NCBI RefSeq assembly: GCF_000722685.1
Contig: NZ_JPFV01000011.1
Span: forward strand, 248,001-312,000
Direction of reading: 5' to 3'
DNA length: 64,000 nucleotides
Source: Streptococcus mitis
GTDB taxonomy: Bacteria; Bacillota; Bacilli; Lactobacillales; Streptococcaceae
Shown here in pieces: positions 34,336-42,453 of the stretch. The notes under the pieces were generated by a model that was given only the letters and a program-made list of their open reading frames with translations, was not told where the DNA came from and made no database searches. Numbering within the stretch: the first letter of the stretch is position 1; every line of letters begins with the position of its first letter. A program made the translations under genes and the position numbers.

Positions 34336-35462
34336 TGAAGTTAGAACAAGTACCAACGCCAGCCTATGTCATTGACTTGGCCAAGTTAGAAGCTAATTGC
34401 CGCATTCTACAATATGTTCAAGAAGAAGCTGGTTGCAAGGTTTTGCTTGCTCAGAAGGCATATTCCCTTTACAAAACCTATCCCTTGATTAGCCAGTATC
34501 TATCTGGTACGACTGCAAGTGGTCTATACGAGGCTAAATTAGCAAGGGAAGAATTTCCTGGTGAAGTCCATGTTTTTGCACCAGCTTTCAAGGATGAGGT
34601 CATGGAGGAATTGCTTGAGATAACAGACCATATCGTTTTTAACTCTGAAAGACAGTTGCGTAAGCATGGTTCGCGTTGTCGTGAGGCTGGTGTAAGCGTG
34701 GGTTTGCGACTTAACCCTCAGTGTTCAACTCAAGGAGATCACGCGCTCTATGACCCTTGTGCACCTGGTTCTCGTTTTGGCGTTACACTAGATAAAATTC
34801 CTAGTGATTTGCTGGATTTGGTAGACGGTCTTCATTTTCATACCCTCTGCGAGCAAGGTTCAGATGATTTAGAGACAACTCTGAAAGCTGTAGAAGCGCA
34901 GTTCAGCTCGTACTTACATCAGGTCAAATGGCTCAATATGGGTGGCGGACACCACATCACAAGAGAAGACTATGATGTGGACTTGCTGGTTTCTGAAATT
35001 AAGCGAATCCGAGAAACTTACAATCTTGAAGTTTATATCGAGCCGGGTGAAGCCATTGCTCTTAATGCTGGCTATTTGGCAACAGAGGTTTTGGACATTG
35101 TCGAAAATGGGATTGAAACGCTGGTATTGGATGCCTCTGCGACCTGCCATATGCCTGATGTACTTGAAATGCCCTATCGACCACCTTTGAGAAATGGCTA
35201 TGAAGCGCAAGAAAAAGATTATACCTATAGACTATCTTCAAATACCTGTCTTACGGGTGATGTGATTGGTGATTACAGCTTTGAAAGTCCAATAGAAATT
35301 GGTGACAGACTTTATTTTGAAGACATGGCCATTTATTCTTTTGTCAAAAACAATACCTTCAATGGTATTGGATTGCCAAGTCTCTATCTCATGGACGAAC
35401 AGGGAGATTGTAGCTTAGTCAAAGCCTTTGGATATCAAGATTTTAAAGGGAGATTATCATGA
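34335..35462 (+). CDS. nspC: Carboxynorspermidine/carboxyspermidine decarboxylase
   Basis: A 375-residue PLP enzyme of the alanine-racemase fold (fold III). K41 in [12 protein letters not shown] should hold PLP; the [11 protein letters not shown] loop, NMGGGHHI phosphate-binding glycines, EPGEA and the C-terminal [11 protein letters not shown] catalytic-cysteine loop are all seen. It decarboxylates carboxyspermidine to spermidine. Its start overlaps the dehydrogenase stop by one base and its stop overlaps the aguA start, so the genes are translationally coupled. Confidence 0.94.
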   Translation: MKLEQVPTPAYVIDLAKLEANCRILQYVQEEAGCKVLLAQKAYSLYKTYPLISQYLSGTTASGLYEAKLAREEFPGEVHVFAPAFKDEVMEELLEITDHIVFNSERQLRKHGSRCREAGVSVGLRLNPQCSTQGDHALYDPCAPGSRFGVTLDKIPSDLLDLVDGLHFHTLCEQGSDDLETTLKAVEAQFSSYLHQVKWLNMGGGHHITREDYDVDLLVSEIKRIRETYNLEVYIEPGEAIALNAGYLATEVLDIVENGIETLVLDASATCHMPDVLEMPYRPPLRNGYEAQEKDYTYRLSSNTCLTGDVIGDYSFESPIEIGDRLYFEDMAIYSFVKNNTFNGIGLPSLYLMDEQGDCSLVKAFGYQDFKGRLS

Positions 35463-36544
35463 TGGACAGTCCCAAAAAATTAGGCTATCGCATGCCAGCA
35501 GAGTACGAACCCCATCATGGTACCCTCATGATATGGCCGACTCGACCAGGTTCATGGCCCTTTCAAGGAAAAGCTGCTAAAGCAGCTTTCAGCCAGATTA
35601 TCAAGACTATAGCAGAAGGGGAGAGAGTCTATCTTTTGGTGGAGCAGGATTATCTATCTGAGGCCCAAGACTACCTTGGAGACAGCGTTATTTATCTAGA
35701 CATTCCCACCAATGATGCATGGGCGCGTGATACAGGTCCGACCATTCTCGTCAATGATAAAAGAGAAAAGTTGGCAGTCGATTGGGCTTTCAATGCTTGG
35801 GGTGGTGCTGTTGATGGTCTTTATCAAGATTATGAAGATGATGACCAAGTAGCTAGTCGTTTTGCCGAGGCCTTGGAAATGCCTGTTTATGATGCCCAAC
35901 CTTTTGTCCTAGAAGGCGGAGCGATACATAGCGATGGTCAAGGAACCATTCTTGTGACTGAAAGTTGCTTGCTTAGTCCTGGTCGCAATCCTCACCTGAC
36001 TAAAGAGGAAATCGAGAATACCTTATTAGAGTGCCTTGGAGCTGAAAAAGTTATCTGGCTTCCTTATGGTATTTATCAGGACGAAACCAATGAACACGTT
36101 GACAATGTTGCTGCCTTTGTTGGTCCTGCTGAGCTTGTTTTGGCTTGGACAGACGACAAAAGCGATCCTCAATATGCCATGTCAGCAGCTGATTTAGCGC
36201 TTTTAGAAAAGGAAACAGATTCAAAAGGTCGTTACTTCACCATTCATAAGCTTCCTATCCCAGCTATTCATCAGGTTGTAACCGAAGAAGATTTGCCAGG
36301 CTACATCTATGAAGAAGGAGAAGAAGAGCGATACGCAGGTGAACGACTAGCAGCTTCCTACGTAAACTTTTATATCGCCAACAAGGCTATCTTGGTTCCA
36401 CAGTTTGAGGATGTAAACGACCAAGTGGCATTAGATATTCTCAGCAAGTGTTTCCCAGACCGTAAAGTTGTCGGAATACCAGCCAGAGATATTCTGCTAG
36501 GTGGTGGCAATATCCACTGTATCACCCAACAAATCCCAGAATAG
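35459..36544 (+). CDS. aguA: Agmatine deiminase
   Basis: A 361-residue agmatine deiminase converting agmatine to N-carbamoylputrescine and ammonia. Signature parts are [17 protein letters not shown] at the N-terminus, [11 protein letters not shown], the acidic [13 protein letters not shown] loop, [13 protein letters not shown] and the nucleophilic C354 in [11 protein letters not shown] near the C-terminus. Two adjacent ATGs (35459, 35462) could start it; the ribosome site GGGAGA fits both. Its place between nspC and aguB fits the arginine-to-putrescine route. Confidence 0.96.
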   Translation: MMDSPKKLGYRMPAEYEPHHGTLMIWPTRPGSWPFQGKAAKAAFSQIIKTIAEGERVYLLVEQDYLSEAQDYLGDSVIYLDIPTNDAWARDTGPTILVNDKREKLAVDWAFNAWGGAVDGLYQDYEDDDQVASRFAEALEMPVYDAQPFVLEGGAIHSDGQGTILVTESCLLSPGRNPHLTKEEIENTLLECLGAEKVIWLPYGIYQDETNEHVDNVAAFVGPAELVLAWTDDKSDPQYAMSAADLALLEKETDSKGRYFTIHKLPIPAIHQVVTEEDLPGYIYEEGEEERYAGERLAASYVNFYIANKAILVPQFEDVNDQVALDILSKCFPDRKVVGIPARDILLGGGNIHCITQQIPE

Positions 36545-36553
36545 GAGAAAAAG

Positions 36554-37429
36554 ATGAGAAATGTAAGAGTTGCAGCTATTCAGATGAAATGCGCCAAGGA
36601 TGTGACAGCAAATATCCAAACCGCAGAGCGTTTAGTACGTCAGGCTGCAGAACAAGGCGCACAAATTATTCTCTTACCAGAGTTGTTTGAACGTCCCTAT
36701 TTCTGTCAGGAACGTCAGTATGACTACTACCAGCATGCTCAGTCGGTGACAGACAATACAGCTATTCAGCATTTTAAAACCATTGCAAAGGAGCTAAAGG
36801 TCGTTTTACCAATCAGTTTCTATGAAAAAGATGGCAATGTCTTGTATAACTCTATTGCTGTCATTGATGCAGATGGGGAAGTGTTGGGCGTTTATCGGAA
36901 AACCCACATACCAGATGATCATTATTATCAAGAAAAATTTTATTTCACGCCTGGTAACACTGGTTTCAAGGTCTGGGATACTCGCTATGCTAAGATTGGT
37001 ATTGGTATCTGTTGGGATCAATGGTTCCCTGAAACAGCGCGCTGTCTTGCATTGAATGGTGCTGAATTGCTCTTTTATCCTACAGCCATCGGTTCAGAGC
37101 CGATTTTGGATACAGATAGTTGTGGTCATTGGCAACGTACTATGCAAGGTCATGCGGCAGCAAATATTGTTCCAGTCATTGCAGCCAATCGTTATGGATT
37201 AGAGGAAGTCACTCCAAGTGAGGAAAATGGTGGACAGAGTTCCAGTCTTGACTTCTACGGTTCATCCTTTATGACGGATGAAACAGGAGCTATTCTAGAG
37301 CTAGCTGAAAGACAAGGCGAAGCTGTTCTGTTAGCTACTTATGACCTAGACAAGGGAGCAAGCGAGCGCCTAAATTGGGGTCTGTTTCGAGATAGAAGAC
37401 CAGAAATGTATCAACGCATTACGGACTAG
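36554..37429 (+). CDS. aguB: N-carbamoylputrescine amidase
   Basis: A 291-residue nitrilase-superfamily amidase with the catalytic triad E43 (LLPELFERPYF), K116 (VYRKTHIPDDH) and C153 (GIGICWDQWFPE). It hydrolyses N-carbamoylputrescine to putrescine, CO2 and ammonia. It lies 9 bp after aguA with an AGGAGAAA site and closes the operon. Putrescine made here can feed the dehydrogenase and nspC encoded upstream to yield spermidine. Confidence 0.96.
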   Translation: MRNVRVAAIQMKCAKDVTANIQTAERLVRQAAEQGAQIILLPELFERPYFCQERQYDYYQHAQSVTDNTAIQHFKTIAKELKVVLPISFYEKDGNVLYNSIAVIDADGEVLGVYRKTHIPDDHYYQEKFYFTPGNTGFKVWDTRYAKIGIGICWDQWFPETARCLALNGAELLFYPTAIGSEPILDTDSCGHWQRTMQGHAAANIVPVIAANRYGLEEVTPSEENGGQSSSLDFYGSSFMTDETGAILELAERQGEAVLLATYDLDKGASERLNWGLFRDRRPEMYQRITD

Positions 37430-37530
37430 TAGGGGAGAAATGAGAGATTCATTCTGCTAGATTAACTTCTTATTTGCAACTATAAGGATACTATGTTGTC
37501 TAGTAAGTGGATTTTATATTTTAACCCTCT

Positions 37531-37565
37531 AAGGCTTTCTCGCGCTTTTATGCGAGGAGCTTTTC
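37531..37565 (+). terminator. Polyamine operon terminator
   Basis: Imperfect stem around GCTTTCTCGC and GCGAGGAGC followed by TTTTCTGTTT, about 100 bp after aguB. Confidence 0.65.
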
Positions 37566-37589
37566 TGTTTAAGCTTTATCAATAAAACA

Positions 37590-37598
37590 TGCTATAAT
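37590..37598 (+). promoter_or_regulatory. Two-component operon extended -10
   Basis: TGCTATAAT at 37590-37598, 22 bp ahead of the response-regulator ATG, which has an AGAAAGG ribosome site. Confidence 0.6.
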
Positions 37599-37620
37599 AG
37601 TTGCAGAAAGGTTGGTATTT

Positions 37621-38323
37621 ATGGCTAGGATATTGGTTATTGAAGACAATAGTGACATTCAAGAGATTTTGCGGACACTTCTTACTGAGGAGCATGAGGT
37701 GATTCAAGCCTTTTCAGGAACTGAAGGAATCATGCGTTTTGACCAAAGTGGGATTGACCTCGTTTTGCTAGATATCATGCTTCCTGGGAAAAATGGGGAT
37801 CAGGTTTTAAAAGCTATCAGGGAACAAAGTCAAACTCCAGTCATTATGCTAACAGCTTTGAGCGATAAGAAGTTAATCAGTCAATACCTCTTAGACGGTG
37901 CCAATGATTACATAGTCAAACCATTTGATTTGGACGAAGTCTTTGCTAGAGTTACTGTTCAATTACGCCAAAGTGAAGAAAAACAGCCTATGGAAATAGG
38001 AAAAACTGAAAATCTGCCACAAAACTTAAAAAAATGTCCAGTTTGATGCAGAAAGTTTTGAAATCAAAAATAGCCAGGAAACGATTCGCCTTGCCAAAAA
38101 AGAATGCTTGATTCTCCAAACTCTCCTTAAACACCCTAAAAAAATTTTCACCAAGGAAGAACTTTATGAATTGGTCTGGGAGGAGAGCTGTCTACCTGGA
38201 GATAATACCCTCAATACGCATTTGAGTAATCTTCGTAAAAAATTAAACCAGCTTGACCCAAATCAAGAATATATTGAAACCATCTGGGGAGTTGGGGTAA
38301 GATTAAAAGGAGACAAGCAATGA
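37621..38323 (+). pseudogene. OmpR-family response regulator, frameshifted
   Basis: An intact receiver domain (residues 1-120; phospho-acceptor D51 in LVLLDIMLPG, K100 in DYIVKPFD) ends early at 38043-38045. One frame over, the sequence continues VQFDAESFEIKNSQ and a winged-helix domain with LSNLRKKLNQ and IETIWGVGVRL to 38323. Deleting one A from the seven-A run at 38028-38034 joins them into a 233-residue regulator, the normal length. Translation could still yield a lone receiver domain. The kinase gene overlaps the end of the second part. Whether the defect is real needs read-level support. Confidence 0.8.
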
Positions 38324-39198
38324 CCTACATGATCATCTTTATCCTGCTGATACTCCTAATTATTTTATCGATTGTATTAATTCGCTACCATCTAGCACTT
38401 AAAAACTTGAGTCAACAGATTAAAGACAAGATTCTCACGGGTAGTATGAAAAGAGTAGGGGTCAGCATTTTTTCCAAACATTTTTTACAACTCTACCAGC
38501 AGATTGAGAATCTATTTCAGGAAGTAGAACAGTCTCGATTGGTTATGAAAAGGGAAAAGCAGACTCTGGATATGGCCATCAGCAATATCGCCCACGATAT
38601 TCGGACACCTTTGACTATCGCGTCAGGCTACACTCAACAATTGATAAAAACTCCTGAAAACAAAGCAGAAACCCTACAAAAAATAGCCCAGCATCTTGAT
38701 TTAGTTTCCAAACGTTTGGAGGCTCTCCTAGAATACCGTCGTTTGATGGAAGGAGCTGTCAAACCGAAACTGGAAGAAGTGGACCTTTCAGCTTTTATCA
38801 CCAAGAAGACTCTTGCTTATTATGATGTTTTTCAGGCGGCAAATATCACGCTTGATTTTAAGGTTGAAGATGGTTTAAAAATGAGAACTGATGAAGACTT
38901 GCTGGATCGAATTTTACAAAATCTGCTTGGGAACGTCCTAAAACATGGCAAGGAAGAAGCACGGCTATCTTTGAGAAAGGAAAAGGAACAGCTTGTCTTA
39001 GAGATTGCAAACCTTGTTAAACAGCCCATCAAAAGAATAGAAAATCTCAGCAACCGTTTTTATTCTGAAAATCTATCAGACACCGAAGAATCCTCTGGTT
39101 TAGGCCTTTATATCACTGAGGAATTATGCCATCTTCTTGGTGCAGAGATGAAACTAAGCACAGATGGGCAATGGTTGTCAGTTTTCATTTACTTTTAA
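38320..39198 (+). CDS. Sensor histidine kinase with minimal membrane anchor
   Basis: A 292-residue kinase with a single N-terminal hydrophobic segment (about residues 4-25), no extracellular sensor loop, a short coiled linker, the dimerisation helix with phospho-histidine H92 in SNIAHDIRTPLT, and the ATPase domain (N box QNLLGNVLKHG, G box SSGLGLYI). It overlaps the regulator gene by 4 bp. Kinases this short usually sense through a partner protein or the membrane. I cannot name its pneumococcal equivalent. A degraded IS element starts just after its stop. Confidence 0.85.
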   Translation: MTYMIIFILLILLIILSIVLIRYHLALKNLSQQIKDKILTGSMKRVGVSIFSKHFLQLYQQIENLFQEVEQSRLVMKREKQTLDMAISNIAHDIRTPLTIASGYTQQLIKTPENKAETLQKIAQHLDLVSKRLEALLEYRRLMEGAVKPKLEEVDLSAFITKKTLAYYDVFQAANITLDFKVEDGLKMRTDEDLLDRILQNLLGNVLKHGKEEARLSLRKEKEQLVLEIANLVKQPIKRIENLSNRFYSENLSDTEESSGLGLYITEELCHLLGAEMKLSTDGQWLSVFIYF

Positions 39199-39204
39199 CG
39201 AAAA

Positions 39205-40030
39205 GAGGCTCGGCAAAAACTAGATTCTAAATCATGACCACCCGTCAAACGGGTGATTTGTCCCAGGGCTATAAGCCCAAATTACCAGCCAGCGCCTAAA
39301 GACGCTGGTTTTCACGTTGTTCAAGCCTTATTGCTCTTGACTCGTCACTTGCCTCTTAAAGAGGCTTTAGTATTACTTACCACTATCCCTAAAGGGATCC
39401 TTATATTCTTTTACACTTAATTTATCTAGTGCTATATCATGCTTTACTCGTTCTCAAATTGTCATACTCGTGAAGAAATCATCCACTGGATCATTTCTTT
39501 ACTCTTGAATATATTTCTTAATTGTAGCTTCATTAAGCCCTACTGTACTCTCATAATAACCTTCCGCCCAGAAATGCCGATTTCCAAACTTGTACTTGAG
39601 ATTGGCGTGTTTGTCAAACATCATGAGTGCACTTTAATCTTTTAAATCCCCCATGAAACTTGAAGCGCTTATCCTTGGTGAAATACTGACTAACATATGT
39701 ACATGATCTGGCATTAAGTGACCTTCGATAATCTCAACACATTTATAACTACATAATCGGCGGAATATTTCTCCTAAACTACTTCGATATTGATTATAGA
39801 TAACTTTTCGTCTATACTTAGGGGTGAGCACAATGTGATAGAACAGTACCACTTTGTGTGCGATAAACTATGAGCCTTTTGTGTCATATTTTTCTCCTTT
39901 CGCTTTACAATTGGCTTGAACACATTTATTGTATCGCGTTTGGAGTTTTTTGGGGTATAACCTTCGACGCACACCCGCATAGAGGGTGGTTTTTTTGTCT
40001 CGCACCTAACGGAGCGAGACGGACTGAAAG
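39205..40030 (-). mobile_element. Decayed IS200/IS605-family insertion sequence
   Basis: Single-gene element with a broken tnpA on the minus strand. Each side has the subterminal hairpins typical of the family instead of inverted terminal repeats: CACCCGT/ACGGGTG, GGGCT/AGCCC and CCAGCG/CGCTGG on the 3' side (about 39238-39312), and GTCTCGC/GCGAGAC on the 5' side (about 39997-40020). No orfB is present. Exact ends are uncertain. Confidence 0.75.
39373..39887 (-). pseudogene. tnpA: IS200-type transposase TnpA, multiply disrupted
   Basis: The start MTQKAHSLSHTKWYC behind AAAGGAG is followed by a frameshift near 39843, after which the frame reads HIVLTPKYRRKVIYNQYRSS and the HUH histidine motif GHLMPDHVHMLV. 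A TAA interrupts after SFMGDLKD, then SALMMFDKHANLKYKFGNRH and FWAEGYY follow. There is a second disruption with about 50 extra bases, and finally KHDIALDKLSVKEY and PFRDSGK. The catalytic tyrosine region is after the stops. It cannot make an active transposase and would need one in trans. Confidence 0.85.
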
Positions 40031-40039
40031 TCACATAAG

Positions 40040-40077
40040 AAAACGAGTATCTCCAACTACGGAAATACTCGTTTTTT
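40040..40077. terminator. Terminator downstream of the bta-like gene
   Basis: AAAACGAGTAT and ATACTCGTTTT arms, T run on plus and A run before it, so it can work in both directions. Confidence 0.75.
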
Positions 40078-40122
40078 GATAGTTAGAAGTGGGTTTTTGT
40101 CCAACCTTCTTTTTTATATCTT

Positions 40123-40470
40123 TTACAATCCTGCAAATTCTTTGATTTCTTGTGCTGACATTGAAGAGTCGCAACGGACATTGATTTGTCCATCTGCAAC
40201 ATGAACAAAACCTGGTACAGTTGGGATTCCATAGCGTGAGCGGAATGCTTGCAACTCATTGAGCTGACTTGGTTCTTCACTGTTGATGAAGTAGATGTGA
40301 GCTTTAGTTTCAGCTACGACACCTGCCAAGGTACCAGCAAATTTACGGCAGTAAGGGCAAGTTTTACGACCGATAAAGAAGGTTGCAGTTTCTTTTTTAT
40401 CAAGAGCTTCTTGCGCACGCGCAACTGTAGTGACTTCAAGATCTTTGATATTATCTAAAAATTGTTCCAT
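40123..40470 (-). CDS. bta: Thioredoxin-fold protein, bacteriocin transport accessory (Bta/PedC-like)
   Basis: A 115-residue thioredoxin-like protein with the CPYC redox motif (C38, C41) after a central strand and a cis-proline in GIPTVPGFVHV. It has no signal peptide. The same protein next to pgm in pneumococcus is annotated bacteriocin transport accessory protein; the PedC family helps correct disulphide formation in bacteriocins. No bacteriocin gene is near, so a general redox role is equally possible. It is transcribed on the minus strand just downstream of pgm, whose terminator separates them. Confidence 0.85.
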   Translation of the reverse strand: MEQFLDNIKDLEVTTVARAQEALDKKETATFFIGRKTCPYCRKFAGTLAGVVAETKAHIYFINSEEPSQLNELQAFRSRYGIPTVPGFVHVADGQINVRCDSSMSAQEIKEFAGL

Positions 40471-40543
40471 GAGATTACCTCGCTTTCATTGATATATCTA
40501 GTATGCCATAAAGTTTCTAAAATTGCTTAGATTTGATACGAAA

Positions 40544-40573
40544 AAAAGATGAGATTATTTGGTCTCATCTTTT
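40544..40573 (-). terminator. pgm terminator
   Basis: AAAAGATGAGA (40544-40554) and TCTCATCTTTT (40563-40573) with an 8-nt loop, ending in T on the minus strand. Confidence 0.8.
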
Positions 40574-40581
40574 ATAGGACT

Positions 40582-42300
40582 TTATTTTACAAAAGCATTG
40601 ATTTCTGCTTCGATGTTAGCGATTTTAGCTTGTGATTCTTCGTTGGTTTCACCTACAACTGCAATATAGAACTTGATTTTTGGTTCTGTACCTGAAGGGC
40701 GAACGGCAATCCATGAACCGTCAGCAAGTGTGTATTTCAACACATCACTTGGAGGAGTTGTTAAGTTTGTAACAGTACCGTCAGCAGCAGTAGCAGTTTG
40801 TGCCTTGAAGTCTTCTACGACAGTGATAGCTGTTGCGTTCCATTCTTTTGGAGCATTGTTGCGGAATTTAGCCATAATAGCTTTGATTTGTTCAGCACCA
40901 TCGACGCCAGAAAGGGTAACAGAGATAGTCTTTTCAGCGTAGTAGCCATACTCTTTGTAGATTTCTTCGATACCATCAGCAAGTGTCAAACCGCGTGAAC
41001 GGTAATAGGCAGCGAGTTCAGCAACGACAAGAACGGCTTGGATAGCGTCTTTATCACGTACGAATGGTTTAATCAAGTAACCGAAGCTTTCTTCAAATCC
41101 CATCATGTATGTGTGATTGTGTTTTTCTTCGAATTCTTGGATTTTCTCAGCGATAAATTTGAAACCTGTCAAAACGTTGAACATAGTTGCGCCGTAGCTT
41201 TCAGCAATCTTCGTTACCAAGTCGGTTGATACGATAGATTTGCAGAGCGCTGCATTTTCAGGAAGAGTTCCAGCGTTTTTGTGGGCTTCCAAGATGTATT
41301 TAGCCATGATGGCACCGATTTGGTTACCTGAAAGGTTGAGGTAGCTACCATCTTTTTGAAGAACTTCAACACCAACACGGTCAGCATCAGGGTCAGTTGC
41401 CACAAGAACATCTGCACCAACTTGACGACCAAGTTCTTCAGCAAGGGCAAAGGCTGCTTGGCTTTCTGGGTTCGGAGATTTTACAGTTGAGAAGTCAGGA
41501 TCAGCAGTTGCTTGTGCTTCAACAACTTGAACAGAGTCAAATCCAGCTTGGGCAAGAGCACGACGAGCCAACATTTCACCAGTACCATGAAGTGGTGTGT
41601 AGACAATCTTCATGTCTTTACCGAATTCTTCAATCAAGGCTGGATTGATGTTTACGTCTTTAACCTCTTTAAGGTATTCTACGTCAACAGCTTCGCCGAT
41701 AACTTCAATCAAGCCAGAAGCTTTTTCAGCTTCCACATCAGCAACTTCTACCGCAAATGGGTTTTCGATTGCACGGATATAAGTAGTTAAAGCGTCTGCG
41801 TCGTGTGGAGGCATTTGTCCACCGTCTTCACCGTAAACCTTGTAACCGTTAAATGGTGCAGGGTTGTGACTGGCTGTGACCATGATACCCGCGAAACAGT
41901 TGAGGTGACGAACTGCAAATGAGAGTTCTGGAGTTGGACGAAGGCTTTCAAATACATAAGATTTGATGCCGTGTTTAGCAAGAACTGCCGCAGATTCAAA
42001 GGCAAACTCTGGTGAGAAGTGACGGCTATCGTAGGCAATTGCGACACCACGTTCTTTTTCGTTTCCACCTTTTGACTCAATCAAACGAGCCAATCCTTCA
42101 GTAGCTTGGCGAACAACGTAGATGTTGATGCGGTTTGTACCAGCACCAATCAAGCCACGCATACCTGCAGTACCAAATTCAAGATTTGTATAGAAGGCAT
42201 CTTCCTTTGTTTTTTCATCCATATTTTCCAAATCTTGACGAAGATAGTCAGGAAGCTCCGCAAAATCAACCCATTTCTGGTAATTTTCTTGGTAAGACAT
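40582..42300 (-). CDS. pgm: Alpha-phosphoglucomutase (phosphohexomutase family)
   Basis: A 572-residue alpha-D-phosphohexomutase. The phosphoserine loop TASHNPAPFNGYK (S144), the metal loop DPDADRVGVE, the sugar loop GFEESFGYL and the phosphate-binding RPSGTEPKIKFY are in order. It interconverts glucose-6-phosphate and glucose-1-phosphate, supplying UDP-glucose for capsule or envelope and ADP-glucose for the glg genes in this window. I prefer the second ATG (MSYQENY, 42300) because AAGGAG is then 7 bases upstream; the first is too close. Confidence 0.96.
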   Translation of the reverse strand: MSYQENYQKWVDFAELPDYLRQDLENMDEKTKEDAFYTNLEFGTAGMRGLIGAGTNRINIYVVRQATEGLARLIESKGGNEKERGVAIAYDSRHFSPEFAFESAAVLAKHGIKSYVFESLRPTPELSFAVRHLNCFAGIMVTASHNPAPFNGYKVYGEDGGQMPPHDADALTTYIRAIENPFAVEVADVEAEKASGLIEVIGEAVDVEYLKEVKDVNINPALIEEFGKDMKIVYTPLHGTGEMLARRALAQAGFDSVQVVEAQATADPDFSTVKSPNPESQAAFALAEELGRQVGADVLVATDPDADRVGVEVLQKDGSYLNLSGNQIGAIMAKYILEAHKNAGTLPENAALCKSIVSTDLVTKIAESYGATMFNVLTGFKFIAEKIQEFEEKHNHTYMMGFEESFGYLIKPFVRDKDAIQAVLVVAELAAYYRSRGLTLADGIEEIYKEYGYYAEKTISVTLSGVDGAEQIKAIMAKFRNNAPKEWNATAITVVEDFKAQTATAADGTVTNLTTPPSDVLKYTLADGSWIAVRPSGTEPKIKFYIAVVGETNEESQAKIANIEAEINAFVK

Positions 42301-42338
42301 TAACATTCTCCTTTTTGTAAATTGTTTTAACCGTTCAC

Positions 42339-42367
42339 ATTATAGCACTTTTTAGCGTTTTAGTAAA
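42339..42367 (-). promoter_or_regulatory. pgm promoter
   Basis: Minus strand -35 TTTACT (42367-42362), 17 bp, extended -10 TGCTATAAT (TATAAT 42344-42339). Confidence 0.8.
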
Positions 42368-42418
42368 ACGGCAGCATAATTTTCAGAAAAGTAGTGACAT
42401 ATGCCGGTTTATCAAGTC

Positions 42419-42447
42419 TTGAATGCCTTAGGGAAACATGCTATACT
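42419..42447 (+). promoter_or_regulatory. Leaderless promoter of the ABC-F gene
   Basis: -35 TTGAAT (42419-42424), 17 bp, extended -10 TGCTATACT (TATACT 42442-42447). The ATG at 42454 begins six bases after the -10 box, which is where transcription should start; no ribosome site exists. Confidence 0.8.
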
Positions 42448-42453
42448 ACTCTT

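Noticed and set aside
39439..39645. 68-codon plus-strand frame in the IS region
   Set aside because: It is antisense to the decayed tnpA, whose residues are recognisable on the minus strand.
42394..42453. Longer N-terminus for the ABC-F protein from the ATG at 42394
   Set aside because: The promoter lies within this segment, there is no ribosome site, and family similarity starts at MIILQANKI.
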